From Acidobacteriota bacterium (GTDB lineage: Bacteria; Acidobacteriota; Holophagae; Acanthopleuribacterales; Acanthopleuribacteraceae): a DNA stretch of 42,492 nucleotides. The first letter of the stretch is position 1. The number at the start of each line of letters is the position of its first letter. The notes under the pieces were generated by a model that did not search any database, was not told the DNA's origin, and saw only the letters and a program-made list of their open reading frames with translations. Both the position numbers and the translations under genes were made by a program. The stretch is from the NCBI GenBank assembly GCA_030066195.1, contig JASJCB010000095.1:1-42492 (forward strand), given 5' to 3'. Positions 33,458-41,625 of the stretch are shown here, piece after piece.

Positions 33458-35653
33458 ATGACCAACAACAACCAAGATGATCCCAACGTAGAAGAAAAAC
33501 CCACAGAGCCCACTGAAGAAACCACACCCACCGCGGAAGGCTCCACTCAGGAGGCATCAGTAGAAGCCGCCGAGGTCGAAAGTGACACTGCCGCTGATCC
33601 CACGGCAGGAGAGGCGGAAGCTGCCGCCGTAGCAGAGCCTGATCCCGAAGAAAAAACCGAAGCCCCGGAAGCTCCCGCAACCGAAACCGTTTCCGCCGAA
33701 GCAACCGGCTCGGAAGCCGAGGCTGAGCCCGCAACCGAAGCCGTTTCCACGGAAGCCGTTTCGGAGGCAGCCGAGGCTGAGCCCGCAACCGAAGCCGTTT
33801 CCGCCGAAGCAACCGTCTCGGAGACGGCGGAGGCTGAGCCCGCAACCGAAGAAGTTGCGGAAACACCGGCTGCAGAAGCACCCGTCACCGAAGAAGCTGC
33901 CGAGGCGCCCGTCGCCGAAGCCCACGGTGAAGATGAAATCGCTGAAAACCCTCTTGCTGAGGACAGCGATGAAGACGACGAGGAAAACGACCAGGGTAAG
34001 AGCTTTGAAGAACTGTTGGAACAATACGACCAATTCCGCTCCTACCGTCCCGGTGACATCGTTGCGGGTACCGTGGTCAGCCTCGGCGAACAGGAAGTAC
34101 TGATCGATATCGGCGCGCGCGTGGAGGGCATGATCCCCGCTACCGAACTGCGCGACAAAGACGGCAATTTCAAAGTTACCGACGGGGAACAACTCACCGT
34201 CATGGTCTGCCGCTTCAATCCCGATGCTCAGTACATTCCCCTCTCCTTCGAGCGCGCTCGCGTCTCCAAAGTCTGGGACGAAATCGAGTCGATCGCCGAA
34301 GAAGAAAAAATGATTACCGGTACGATTATCGAAAAGGTGAAGGGTGGTTTCATTGTAGATGTGGGTGTCCGCGCTTTCCTGCCGACCTCGCAGGCCACGC
34401 TCAAACCTCAGAAGGAGTACCAGGACCTGCTGGGCCAGAGCCTGGAGTTCTCCATCCTCAAGATTCAGCGCCGCCGCGGTAACCTGATCCTATCTCGCCG
34501 TGACATTTTGCAGAACGAGTTCGAAGGCAAGAAGAACGAACTGTTCGAAAAACTTGTCGAAGGCGCCGAACTGGAAGGTACGGTCAAGAACATCACCGAT
34601 TACGGCGTCTTCATCGACCTGGGCGGTTTGGACGGCCTGCTGCATATCACCGACATGTCCTGGGGCCGTGTCACCCATCCCAAGGATTTGGTGGAACTGG
34701 GCCAGTCCATCAAGGTCAAGGTTCTGCGTTTCGACCGTGAGAAGGAAAAGGTCAGTCTCGGCTTGAAGCAATGCGCGCCCGATCCCTGGCTGAGCGTTGC
34801 GGAGAAATATCCCCCCGGCACCATGGCCAAGGGCAAGGTCTTGAACCTCACCAGCTACGGCGCGTTCGTTGAAATGGAAGCCGGTGTCGAGGGCATGATC
34901 CACGTCTCCGAACTGAGCTGGACCAAGAAGATCCGTAACCCCGCCCAAATGCTGAGCAAAGGCCAGGAGGTTTCGGTACGAGTCTTGGACCTGGATTCGG
35001 ATAATCGCCGTGTTTCCTTGAGCCTCAAGCAAACCGAGGACAACCCCTGGGATTCCCTCGCCGAACGCTTCCCCGTGGGCAGCAAGGTCAAGGGCAAGGT
35101 ACGCAACATCACCGACTTCGGCGCCTTTGTCGAAATTGAAGACGGTATCGACGGCCTTGTGCATGTCAGCGACTTCACCTGGGGCGACCGCAACGCCGCG
35201 CCCGCCGACTTCGTCAAGAAGGGCGAGGAAGTCGAAGTCGTCATCCTGGCCGTGGACACCGAGAACCGCAAGGTTTCCCTCGGCATCAAGCAGTTGGAGC
35301 AGGATCCCTGGATTGACTTCACCAACCACAATCGTGTCAACGACATCGTGGTGGCCCCGGTCTCCAAGGTTACCGAATTCGGCGCATTCCTGAAGCTTTC
35401 CGATCACGTGGAGGGCCTCATTCGCAACGCCGAACTGCGTAACAAGGAAGACAAACTGGAAGAAGGCCAGGAAGTTAAAGCCTTGATTACCCGCATCAAC
35501 CATCGCGAACGGAAGGTGGACCTCAGCGTGCGGAAATTGCACGTACACGAGGAACGTCAGGCCGTCCTGGAGTACACCCGGAACAATGATTCCGGCGGCG
35601 CAACCATGGGCGATATCATGGGCGAGCAACTCCGCCGTTTGATGAAAGAGTAA
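33458..35653 (+). CDS. rpsA: Ribosomal protein S1 homologue with long acidic N-terminal extension
   Basis: S1 binds mRNA and helps unfold and place it on the 30S subunit. The 731-residue product begins with about 170 residues rich in Glu, Ala, Pro and Thr, containing imperfect repeats, then a run of Asp/Glu. Six S1 (OB-fold) domains follow, starting near residues 194, 280, 369, 453, 539 and 628. Typical segments are KNITDYGVFIDLGGLDGLLHITDMSW and RNITDFGAFVEIEDGIDGLVHVSDFTW. The first two domains are more divergent, as in true S1 where they bind the ribosome. The ATG at 33458 follows GGAGG at 11 bases; a TTG at 33404 is in frame but unsupported. A strong terminator follows. The extension is unusual relative to standard S1 proteins of about 560 residues. 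Confidence 0.93.
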   Translation: MTNNNQDDPNVEEKPTEPTEETTPTAEGSTQEASVEAAEVESDTAADPTAGEAEAAAVAEPDPEEKTEAPEAPATETVSAEATGSEAEAEPATEAVSTEAVSEAAEAEPATEAVSAEATVSETAEAEPATEEVAETPAAEAPVTEEAAEAPVAEAHGEDEIAENPLAEDSDEDDEENDQGKSFEELLEQYDQFRSYRPGDIVAGTVVSLGEQEVLIDIGARVEGMIPATELRDKDGNFKVTDGEQLTVMVCRFNPDAQYIPLSFERARVSKVWDEIESIAEEEKMITGTIIEKVKGGFIVDVGVRAFLPTSQATLKPQKEYQDLLGQSLEFSILKIQRRRGNLILSRRDILQNEFEGKKNELFEKLVEGAELEGTVKNITDYGVFIDLGGLDGLLHITDMSWGRVTHPKDLVELGQSIKVKVLRFDREKEKVSLGLKQCAPDPWLSVAEKYPPGTMAKGKVLNLTSYGAFVEMEAGVEGMIHVSELSWTKKIRNPAQMLSKGQEVSVRVLDLDSDNRRVSLSLKQTEDNPWDSLAERFPVGSKVKGKVRNITDFGAFVEIEDGIDGLVHVSDFTWGDRNAAPADFVKKGEEVEVVILAVDTENRKVSLGIKQLEQDPWIDFTNHNRVNDIVVAPVSKVTEFGAFLKLSDHVEGLIRNAELRNKEDKLEEGQEVKALITRINHRERKVDLSVRKLHVHEERQAVLEYTRNNDSGGATMGDIMGEQLRRLMKE
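33719..33860 (+). repeat. Imperfect tandem repeats in the rpsA N-terminal extension
   Basis: A block beginning GAGGCTGAGCCCGCAACCGA recurs at 33719, 33773 and 33830, giving periods of 54 and 57 bases, or 18-19 residues (AEPATEAVS-type units). The repeats are coding and in frame. Confidence 0.8.
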
Positions 35654-35681
35654 ACCAAAGCCTTTGCGCAGATGAAATACC

Positions 35682-35715
35682 GGGCCCGGTACCAGTTACC
35701 GGGCCCTATTTTTTT
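35682..35715 (+). terminator. Intrinsic terminator after rpsA
   Basis: GGGCCCGGTA (35682-35691) pairs perfectly with TACCGGGCCC (35697-35706) around a five-base loop and is followed by TATTTTTTT. Its T-run ends about ten bases before the start codon of the NUDIX gene. Confidence 0.93.
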
Positions 35716-35724
35716 GGATGGATC

Positions 35725-36120
35725 ATGAAAACCATCGACGTGGTAACCGGCGTCTTGATTCAAGGTAGTCGTATCCTGGTAACCCGACGCAAGCAAGACG
35801 CCCACCTGGCCGGTTTTTGGGAATTCCCCGGCGGGAAGCGCGAGGCCGACGAGTCCGAAAGCGATGCCCTCGCCCGGGAGCTAAGCGAAGAACTAGGCGT
35901 AAAGGCCCGAATCGGCGAATGTCTGCACCGCGAGACCTTCTCTTACCCGGAACGCATCGTCAACCTGGCCTTTTACCGTTGCGAGTTGAAACCGGGCTCG
36001 CCCGATCCACGTCCCCTGGCTTCAGCGGCCATGAAATGGATCGCAATCAATCAATTGCGAGACAAAGATTTTCCACCCGCCAACGCTCGAGTCCTGGCTT
36101 TGTTACGTTCCTCGGGATGA
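35725..36120 (+). CDS. MutT-like NUDIX hydrolase
   Basis: The 131-residue protein has a complete Nudix box at about residues 38-60 (GGKREADESESDALARELSE, then ELG), with the REL-SEE core that binds the metal. The surrounding pattern VVTGVLIQGSRILVTRRKQDAHLAGFWEFPGGK matches MutT, which removes 8-oxo-dGTP from the nucleotide pool. Substrate assignment is by family resemblance only. The ATG has GGATGG upstream. The start lies directly behind the rpsA terminator, leaving no room for its own promoter, so expression must depend on read-through or a promoter inside the end of rpsA. Its 3' end overlaps the convergent BtuF-like gene by 18 bases. Confidence 0.9.
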   Translation: MKTIDVVTGVLIQGSRILVTRRKQDAHLAGFWEFPGGKREADESESDALARELSEELGVKARIGECLHRETFSYPERIVNLAFYRCELKPGSPDPRPLASAAMKWIAINQLRDKDFPPANARVLALLRSSG

Positions 36121-36864
36121 CGAGGAAAACAACTCCGCGGCGTAGGCCAGGCCGGCGGCCGTCATGGCGCCGTGCCAGGAGCATAACTCCCCGTCTACAA
36201 GATGGAAACGCTCGGCGGATAAGCCGGTCGCTTGCGCCAGTTCCGCGATGTGCCTGGTCTTGAAGGGAAACGGCTCTGAGGAAAGCAGGACCATGTCCGG
36301 CCGATACTCGGCCAGTTGTTGCGCACTCACTTCCGGATAAAGCGTTTCCACGGACTCGAAGACATTTCGTCCGCCGGCTTCACACAGTAAGCGGCTGATA
36401 TAGGTTTCACCGTTCACGGTCATCCAGGGTTTGCGCCAGATCAGGTAGGCAAAAGAGACCGGCTCTCGTCTTTGCGATTGCATTTCCCCGCGAGCGGTCT
36501 CGATCTCTTGAACCATTCGTTCGGCCTCTTGCACCGCCCCCAGCAGTTCGCCCAACTCTCCGATCATGGCGGTGACCTCAGCCGGCGAACGCGGATAGGA
36601 CAGGTGACAGTTCAGTCCCAACGCGGCCATAGCCTCCCAGTCTTCCCGCCGGTTTTCCTCGCGGTTCAACAACACCAGATCCGGCTTCAATTCGGCAATA
36701 GCGGCAACATCGGGATTTTTAGTCCCGCCTACCTTGGGAACGGCGGCAACCGCTTCCGCGGGGTGAATACAGTAACGGGTCACCCCCACCAGGCAATCGC
36801 CGCGCCCCAGGGCAAACACCAGGTGCGTGGTACTGGGGCACAGCGAAACGACACGCAAAGTCAT
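36103..36864 (-). CDS. BtuF-like helical-backbone metal/cobalamin-binding protein without signal peptide
   Basis: The 253-residue product resembles class III periplasmic-binding proteins of the BtuF type: RVVSLCPSTTHLVFALGRGDCLVGVTRYC at the N-terminus, NPDVAAIAELKPDLVLLN, and a C-terminal lobe with YRPDMVLLSSEPFPF. It has the linking helix expected of the fold. Unlike transport receptors, it begins directly with the domain and shows no signal peptide. I chose the ATG at 36864 with AGGA six bases upstream; a TTG at 36870 overlaps the stop of the gene before. It is the last gene of a three-gene minus-strand unit, and no ABC transporter genes are nearby. The ligand is uncertain. Confidence 0.83.
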   Translation of the reverse strand: MTLRVVSLCPSTTHLVFALGRGDCLVGVTRYCIHPAEAVAAVPKVGGTKNPDVAAIAELKPDLVLLNREENRREDWEAMAALGLNCHLSYPRSPAEVTAMIGELGELLGAVQEAERMVQEIETARGEMQSQRREPVSFAYLIWRKPWMTVNGETYISRLLCEAGGRNVFESVETLYPEVSAQQLAEYRPDMVLLSSEPFPFKTRHIAELAQATGLSAERFHLVDGELCSWHGAMTAAGLAYAAELFSSSSRGT

Positions 36865-36866
36865 GA

Positions 36867-37691
36867 TCAATCCTGTTTTTTGAACAATCCCTTGAGAGGA
36901 CTGCCTTGACCCATTGGGGAATCGATCATGGTGTAACCCTGAGGGATCTTGAATCGGGCTCCGTCGATCGAGGTCTTTTTGAAGGTTTTGACCTCGGTGT
37001 TCGAATAGGAGATGCTTTCACGCTTCACCTTGGTGCGCTTTTTATTCCACTGCTTGGTAACGGTTTTGGTGCGCGATCTCAGAGGAAAACCCTGGACCTT
37101 GCCCATATCGGCTTCGATCAGTTTGTCCAGCTCCTCGTCACCGGTAGAAGGCGGCGTATTGCGCAACCAGACACCCAGGGCCACGTCTTTCAACTTGCCG
37201 GCCACCCAAGATTCCTGCTCCGTTTCCACCGAGTGGGCGCGACGCATCCCCAGCACCTTCATGTTCATATCGTAACTGGTTTTGTATTTGTAGCGCTTTG
37301 TATCGAAGCCGTGAATGCGGTCCCCGTCACTTTCCTCCAACTTCTCGGTTTTCAGATTATCGAACTGGATCTGGAGCATGCCGCCCACGGCCCCGGCCAT
37401 GCTCATCACCATGTCCATGCTCCACTCCATGTAGTTCTGATCCTCGGGGTTCACCAGGTAGAGGGTTTTGCCGCCGTCGTTGGTCAAGATATAGCTTCCC
37501 GGTTTTGCAGTTGGATTATCGTTTTCCCTGAACAAAATCCGGGCTTTGGCGCCGTCAATCCAGGCCTCTACCATCATGGTATTTTTTTGTTTTCTTCCCT
37601 CGTCATTCACCGTGGTTTCGGCCGTATAGTGGTAACCGCCCACGGCTATAAACGACGTCATAAAAGCCGGCAGCAGGAACGAAGTTTTCAT
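36867..37691 (-). CDS. Exported protein of unknown function (DUF4412-like)
   Basis: The 274-residue product has a signal peptide-like start (MKTSFLLPAFMTSFIAVGG). A mainly beta-stranded body follows, with a segment that reports on state-like features (GSYILTNDGGKTLYLVNPEDQNYMEW) seen in DUF4412-type periplasmic proteins. This resemblance is loose. The middle is rich in charged residues, and the tail includes IPQGYTMIDSP. The ATG has GAGGAG just upstream. It lies between the thioesterase gene (21 bases upstream) and the BtuF-like gene, whose ATG begins three bases after its stop, so the three are very likely co-transcribed. No function can be assigned. Confidence 0.75.
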   Translation of the reverse strand: MKTSFLLPAFMTSFIAVGGYHYTAETTVNDEGRKQKNTMMVEAWIDGAKARILFRENDNPTAKPGSYILTNDGGKTLYLVNPEDQNYMEWSMDMVMSMAGAVGGMLQIQFDNLKTEKLEESDGDRIHGFDTKRYKYKTSYDMNMKVLGMRRAHSVETEQESWVAGKLKDVALGVWLRNTPPSTGDEELDKLIEADMGKVQGFPLRSRTKTVTKQWNKKRTKVKRESISYSNTEVKTFKKTSIDGARFKIPQGYTMIDSPMGQGSPLKGLFKKQD

Positions 37692-37712
37692 GGTCTCCTC
37701 GCGATGTAGGGC

Positions 37713-38171
37713 TCAATCTACCTTGAGCCGCGCTTTCAGGTACTCGGGTGAAAAGGCGGGCGGATCGTGTCTTGAATCGCGAATACGAATCGGCTCGGGC
37801 CGCCGCTCACTATTGATGGCTACAAAAGTAACCTGTGCATCGGTCACCTGGCAGTCTTCTCTGCCCATCGGTTTGTTCTGGTCGTGTAGGGTCATGACCC
37901 GCACTTCAACGGTTATGGCAGACCGGCCGGTATGGATGATCCGGGTATAGAAGCTGATCAGATCGCCCACAAACACGGGCTCCTTGAATTCCACTTCTTT
38001 CATGGCCACCGTCACCACTTCCTGTTCGCAGAAACGCTTGGCTTCCACGGCACAGGCTATGTCGATATAGGACAAGATGACACCTCCGAAGATGGTGCCG
38101 TGCTGGTTGGTGTCTTTCGGCAATAAAGTCGTGCGAATGGAAAGGTTCCAACCGTCCGTACCCTTCGTCAT
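37713..38171 (-). CDS. Hotdog-fold acyl-CoA thioesterase (YciA-like)
   Basis: The 152-residue protein is of the size and pattern of hotdog acyl-CoA thioesterases, which release CoA from acyl-CoA in the cytoplasm. Motifs are LLPKDTNQHGTIFGGVILSYIDIACAVEAKR, with the catalytic Asp near the N-terminus, and VEFKEPVFVGDLISFYTRIIHTGRSAITVEVRV. I chose the ATG at 38171, seven bases after GGAGG; a TTG one codon earlier is possible. A six-pair hairpin (38185-38200) lies immediately upstream of the ribosome binding site. It heads a unit with the two genes downstream. Chain-length preference cannot be judged. Confidence 0.92.
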   Translation of the reverse strand: MTKGTDGWNLSIRTTLLPKDTNQHGTIFGGVILSYIDIACAVEAKRFCEQEVVTVAMKEVEFKEPVFVGDLISFYTRIIHTGRSAITVEVRVMTLHDQNKPMGREDCQVTDAQVTFVAINSERRPEPIRIRDSRHDPPAFSPEYLKARLKVD

Positions 38172-38184
38172 CAAATCGCCTCCT

Positions 38185-38200
38185 CCACGAAGTATCGTGG
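38185..38200 (-). promoter_or_regulatory. Hairpin abutting the thioesterase ribosome binding site
   Basis: CCACGA (38195-38200 on the minus strand) pairs with TCGTGG (38185-38190) around a TACT loop. It lies directly before the GGAGGAGG, between the FecR-lipoprotein gene and the thioesterase gene. There is no U-tract on the minus strand. Confidence 0.45.
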
Positions 38201-38219
38201 TCGCTCTTCTTCTTTAATC

Positions 38220-39599
38220 TCAGGGGATGATAATTTCTTTTTCCCAGGTCGTGGTGTTGCCGGTAACGGGGTCCATGGCCTCGATCCGCAACATTTGTTG
38301 CCCCGCCTCGGCCATGTTGATGACCGAACGGAAGCGACCGTCATCCATGACCACGGCGGTTTCCCCGTTCACCCGAACCCGAGAACCCGCAACGGTTTGA
38401 CCTGAGACAAGCACGGTGGGTTTAAATATTTCAAAACTGACATCGGAGATTTCCGGACCTTTTGCTTTCGGTTTCTCTTTTTTGGTTGCAGTTGTTTGGG
38501 TCGTGCCCGTCTCTTTGGATACGATCAGCTTGCGGGATTTGGAAAACGGGCCCGGGATCCGGTTTTTGCCCATGGACCGCGCCCGCCAATAATAGACGCC
38601 GGGTTTCAAAACGACCTTCACCTGCTCGTCAGGAATGACGGCATTGTCGAAAATACGCGTAAAGTAATAGGGTTGAGCGCTGACCTGTAATTGACTGGTG
38701 GAGCGGGAACCACTGCTGTACCACTGAAACAAAACGGAAGTAGTTTCCTGGTTATTGGTATAGACCATGCCGTCTTCATCGGGGGATTGCGGCCTGGGCG
38801 CACCGGGAAGATTGGTCCTAGTCATCTCGTCACCGGTCCAACGCATGCCTTCCAAATCGGAGAAATCGTGTCGTTCAACGGGACCGTCCCAGGTAACGCG
38901 CCCCTTGTAAACAGATACCTGCCGGTTGCCGGTGAGCACCTGGTTGGCCGCCTCGATGACGCCGGGCCCTTGGATATCCAGCAAGATATTGCCCAGCCTC
39001 AATTGCATGGGCTCGCCGCCTTCCAGTACCAATTGAGCGGTGCCTCTATTCAGGTCCATCATGTAGCGGCGCCGGGCATTGCGTTTCACCAGCAACTCCG
39101 CCTCGGAACCCAGGGTTACTCCCGGCCCGTTGGGAAATGCGACGAATACACCTGACCGAATGGCGGTTCTCAAGCCTGTGATGGCCTTGGGCGCAACTTC
39201 TTCCTTTAAAGGTGACCAGGAGTCCTCTTCCCCGACGACCTCGTAGGTAACCCTGCCCATGAGGGCGATTCTCCGGGTAGGATTGCCCAAGTCATCGGTT
39301 CGGCCTTCCTCCATAAATCGGGTCAGTGAACTGTCGATCAGGCGCAAAAGGTCCGATGCCTGCTCATATTCCGATTCGATGATCAGGTCTTCCACCTGCT
39401 TCAAGCGTTTGTTGGTTTTCTCGATCAAGGCCAACGCGTTGACATCGGTCGTGGAAGAGCGGGCTTCCAAACGGCTCAACTTGAGCCGCGTTTCCGCCAA
39501 CTGTTCGGTAAGATTCGCCTTATCCGACGTGCCGCATGCCCCGAAAAAGACCACCGTCAGTAATGTAAAGGACCGGAACATTTCCCGGAGCAGTTTCAC
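38220..39599 (-). CDS. FecR-domain lipoprotein
   Basis: The 459-residue protein starts with a hydrophobic signal ending in VVFFGACG, a plausible lipobox with the cysteine as lipidation site. A coiled-coil helix region (about 25-105) follows. A FecR-like domain at about 140-250 carries SGVFVAFPNGPGVTLGSEAELLV and VSVYKGRVTWDG, then a segment resembling a fibronectin type III-like repeat (VYYWRARSMGKNRIPGPFSK), and a C-terminal beta domain (VSGQTVAGSRVRVNGETAVVMDDGRF). FecR domains usually sense or assemble envelope signals; this one has no anti-sigma partner adjacent. It starts at a GTG with GAGGTGG upstream and has a near-consensus promoter. Confidence 0.87.
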   Translation of the reverse strand: MKLLREMFRSFTLLTVVFFGACGTSDKANLTEQLAETRLKLSRLEARSSTTDVNALALIEKTNKRLKQVEDLIIESEYEQASDLLRLIDSSLTRFMEEGRTDDLGNPTRRIALMGRVTYEVVGEEDSWSPLKEEVAPKAITGLRTAIRSGVFVAFPNGPGVTLGSEAELLVKRNARRRYMMDLNRGTAQLVLEGGEPMQLRLGNILLDIQGPGVIEAANQVLTGNRQVSVYKGRVTWDGPVERHDFSDLEGMRWTGDEMTRTNLPGAPRPQSPDEDGMVYTNNQETTSVLFQWYSSGSRSTSQLQVSAQPYYFTRIFDNAVIPDEQVKVVLKPGVYYWRARSMGKNRIPGPFSKSRKLIVSKETGTTQTTATKKEKPKAKGPEISDVSFEIFKPTVLVSGQTVAGSRVRVNGETAVVMDDGRFRSVINMAEAGQQMLRIEAMDPVTGNTTTWEKEIIIP

Positions 39600-39641
39600 A
39601 ATGCCACCTCGGCCGGGTGATTTTCCTATGCTCTCAAGGTC

Positions 39642-39670
39642 ATCATAGATATTTCAAGCCGGCCTGTCAA
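39642..39670 (-). promoter_or_regulatory. Strong sigma70-like promoter of the FecR-lipoprotein gene
   Basis: On the minus strand TTGACA (39665-39670) is followed after 17 bases by TATGAT (39642-39647). Initiation near 39635 gives a leader of about 36 bases. The -35 box lies inside an inverted repeat. Confidence 0.8.
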
Positions 39671-39681
39671 GGAAGGCCGGC
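39658..39681. repeat. Inverted repeat around the -35 box of the FecR-lipoprotein promoter
   Basis: GCCGGCCT (39658-39665) pairs perfectly with AGGCCGGC (39674-39681) across eight bases. The -35 box at 39665-39670 sits within it, so this could be an operator. As RNA it could also be a hairpin at the end of the response regulator transcript, but no U-tract follows. Confidence 0.6.
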
Positions 39682-39817
39682 CGCCCGGTTATCGGCGTTT
39701 AAGTAAATGAATCGAAAGTGGTTGGAATTCGGCACGACAAACAAGGTGATGGAAAACCACCGCCGCGGCAAAATTTCCCAATCCTCCAGGGTTTCGGGAA
39801 CCTGCTTCCGGAGTTGT

Positions 39818-40219
39818 CTACGAAGGCATTTCGAAGCCTAGATTGCGGACGGCTTCCAATAGTTTGCTTCGATCCACGGGTTTGGTGATGTAATTTTCGC
39901 AGCCGTAACGGAAGGCATGCATGATGTTTTTGGAATCGCTGAGCGCGGTGACCATGATGATCTTGACACCGTCGGAAGTATAGATTTCGTGTTCTTTTTC
40001 ATATTGCCGAATAGCCTGAAGGGTTTCCTGACCGTCCATTTCCGGCATCATGATATCCAGCAAGATCAGCTCATAGGGGTTTTGTTCTACATGACCCAGC
40101 TTGATGGCCTCCATGGCTTCCCGCCCGTTGACGGCAACATCGACCTCGCCGAGGTGCTCGAGGAACTTGACCAGAACCTTTCGGTTCACAAAATTATCGT
40201 CCACCACCAATATCTTCAT
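39818..40219 (-). CDS. Single-domain response regulator (CheY-like)
   Basis: The 133-residue product consists of one receiver domain: acidic pair VVDDN (7-9), phospho-acceptor in LILLDIMMPEMDG (Asp55), the conserved Thr/Ser position in MVTALSDS, and the lysine in YITKPVDRSKL. It has no output domain, so it probably works by protein contact or in a phosphorelay with an unlinked histidine kinase. A GGAG is about nine bases upstream of the ATG. A possible promoter is at 40290-40319. It follows coaBC on the same strand after about 160 bases and is probably separate. Confidence 0.93.
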   Translation of the reverse strand: MKILVVDDNFVNRKVLVKFLEHLGEVDVAVNGREAMEAIKLGHVEQNPYELILLDIMMPEMDGQETLQAIRQYEKEHEIYTSDGVKIIMVTALSDSKNIMHAFRYGCENYITKPVDRSKLLEAVRNLGFEMPS

Positions 40220-40289
40220 GCCTTCCCGCTCCCATCCGACGCGGCCTGTCCGGCCCCTTTGATGTTCATCGGTAACCCATGTTCCCTTT

Positions 40290-40319
40290 ATCGGACCGAA
40301 CTGGGAAAACTTGTGTCAA
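40290..40319 (-). promoter_or_regulatory. Possible promoter of the response regulator gene
   Basis: A perfect TTGACA (minus strand, 40314-40319) is followed after 18 bases by a poor -10 TCCGAT (40290-40295). The -35 is convincing; the -10 is not. Confidence 0.4.
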
Positions 40320-40383
40320 AGCAGAAAACCAAATCATATCCGAAGATCACCCGAAGTGATTCTCCATCCTCATATATGGTTTT

Positions 40384-41595
40384 TTAGATTTTTTCTGCCA
40401 GCAGTCGGACGATTTGTCCGGCCAGGGCGTCTTTGGTCCCCGTTCCCAGGTCTATGGTATGTCCCCTGGCGTCCAGCGCCGTGATGCGGTTGTGGTCGCC
40501 GCCGAAACCCAGGTCTTCGCCCGATATATCGTTGGCGAAGATCAGGTCCAGATTCTTGCGCTCCAGCTTTCCGCGCGCGTTGGACAGCAAGTCCTCGGAT
40601 TCCGCGGCGAAACCCGCCAGTACCTGCCCGGAACGCTTGGCGGCGCCCAGAGAAGCCAGGATGTCGGTGGTGCGTTCCAGGATGACCGTGCCGTCGAAAT
40701 GCCCTTTCTTCAGTTTATGCTCGGCTTTTTGCGGCCGGTAATCGGCAACCGCGGCGGCCATTACGATCAGGTCCATTTCGGCCTGGCGCGGTAGAATAGC
40801 GGCTTCCATCTCGGCAGCGCTCGTGACCGGCACCACCTCCATATCGATCGGCGGCTTCAGGTTTCCGGGACCGTGTACCAGAGTGACCCTGGCCCCGGCG
40901 TTGCGCAGGGCGCGTGCTACCGCAAAACCCATCTTGCCGCTGCTGCGGTTGGTCAGGTAGCGTACCGGGTCCAGGTCCTCACGCGTGGGACCGGCGGAAA
41001 CCAGAACGGATCGACCGACCAGGGCGGGAATGTCCGGTGTCAAGTGCATTCGGACCGCATCCATAATGATATCGGGCTCGGCCATACGGCCCGCGCCGAC
41101 CTCGCCGCAAGCCAGATCCCCGGCCTCGCCCATGCAAATGGCAACGCCGTCCGCGGCAAGCTGGGCCAGGTTGCGTCGGGTTGCCGGATGCTCCAGCATG
41201 CCGGTGTTCATGGCGGGACAAACCAGCGTCTTGCCACGGTGGGCCAGGTAGGTGGCGGTCAGAAAGTTATCGGCCATACCGGTGACCATCTTGGCCATGG
41301 TGTTGGCGGTCAGCGGGGCAATCAGCAGCAACTCGGCCGATCGAATAAGGGAAATATGTCCGATGCCCTCGGAGCTTTCGTGCGCCGGGGTTTCCACGCG
41401 CACGGGATGTCCGGTGAGCGCTTCCAGGGTGAGCGGCCCCAGAAAGCGCGCGCCCCAAGGGGTCATGATCGGGACCACATCGTAGCCGGCTTTGGTGAGC
41501 AGGCGGGCCAATTCCGCGGTTTTGTACGCGGCAATACCGCCGGTTACACCTAAAACGATCCGTCCCGGTCCCTCAGATCGGCCTGGTTGCGTCAC
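40384..41595 (-). CDS. coaBC: Bifunctional phosphopantothenoylcysteine decarboxylase/phosphopantothenate-cysteine ligase
   Basis: CoaBC makes 4'-phosphopantetheine for coenzyme A: the ligase half joins cysteine to phosphopantothenate and the FMN-dependent half decarboxylates it. In the 403-residue product, the N-terminal CoaC half shows GGIAAYKTAEL, the catalytic His80 in GHISL, PAMN (127-130) and the active Cys163 in DLACGEVGAGRM. The CoaB half shows SAGPTREDLDPVRYLTNRSSGKMG and HKLKK. It starts at a GTG with a GGGGGG stretch upstream, about 30 bases after rpoZ on the same strand. The rpoZ-coaBC order is common in bacteria and supports both calls. Confidence 0.97.
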   Translation of the reverse strand: MTQPGRSEGPGRIVLGVTGGIAAYKTAELARLLTKAGYDVVPIMTPWGARFLGPLTLEALTGHPVRVETPAHESSEGIGHISLIRSAELLLIAPLTANTMAKMVTGMADNFLTATYLAHRGKTLVCPAMNTGMLEHPATRRNLAQLAADGVAICMGEAGDLACGEVGAGRMAEPDIIMDAVRMHLTPDIPALVGRSVLVSAGPTREDLDPVRYLTNRSSGKMGFAVARALRNAGARVTLVHGPGNLKPPIDMEVVPVTSAAEMEAAILPRQAEMDLIVMAAAVADYRPQKAEHKLKKGHFDGTVILERTTDILASLGAAKRSGQVLAGFAAESEDLLSNARGKLERKNLDLIFANDISGEDLGFGGDHNRITALDARGHTIDLGTGTKDALAGQIVRLLAEKI

Positions 41596-41625
41596 ATGAG
41601 CCCCCCGGTACCGCCCGCGAAGCGG

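Noticed and set aside
33719..33860. Repeated block as a CRISPR array
   Set aside because: The units are directly adjacent, coding and imperfect, without spacers; they are repeats of the S1 extension.
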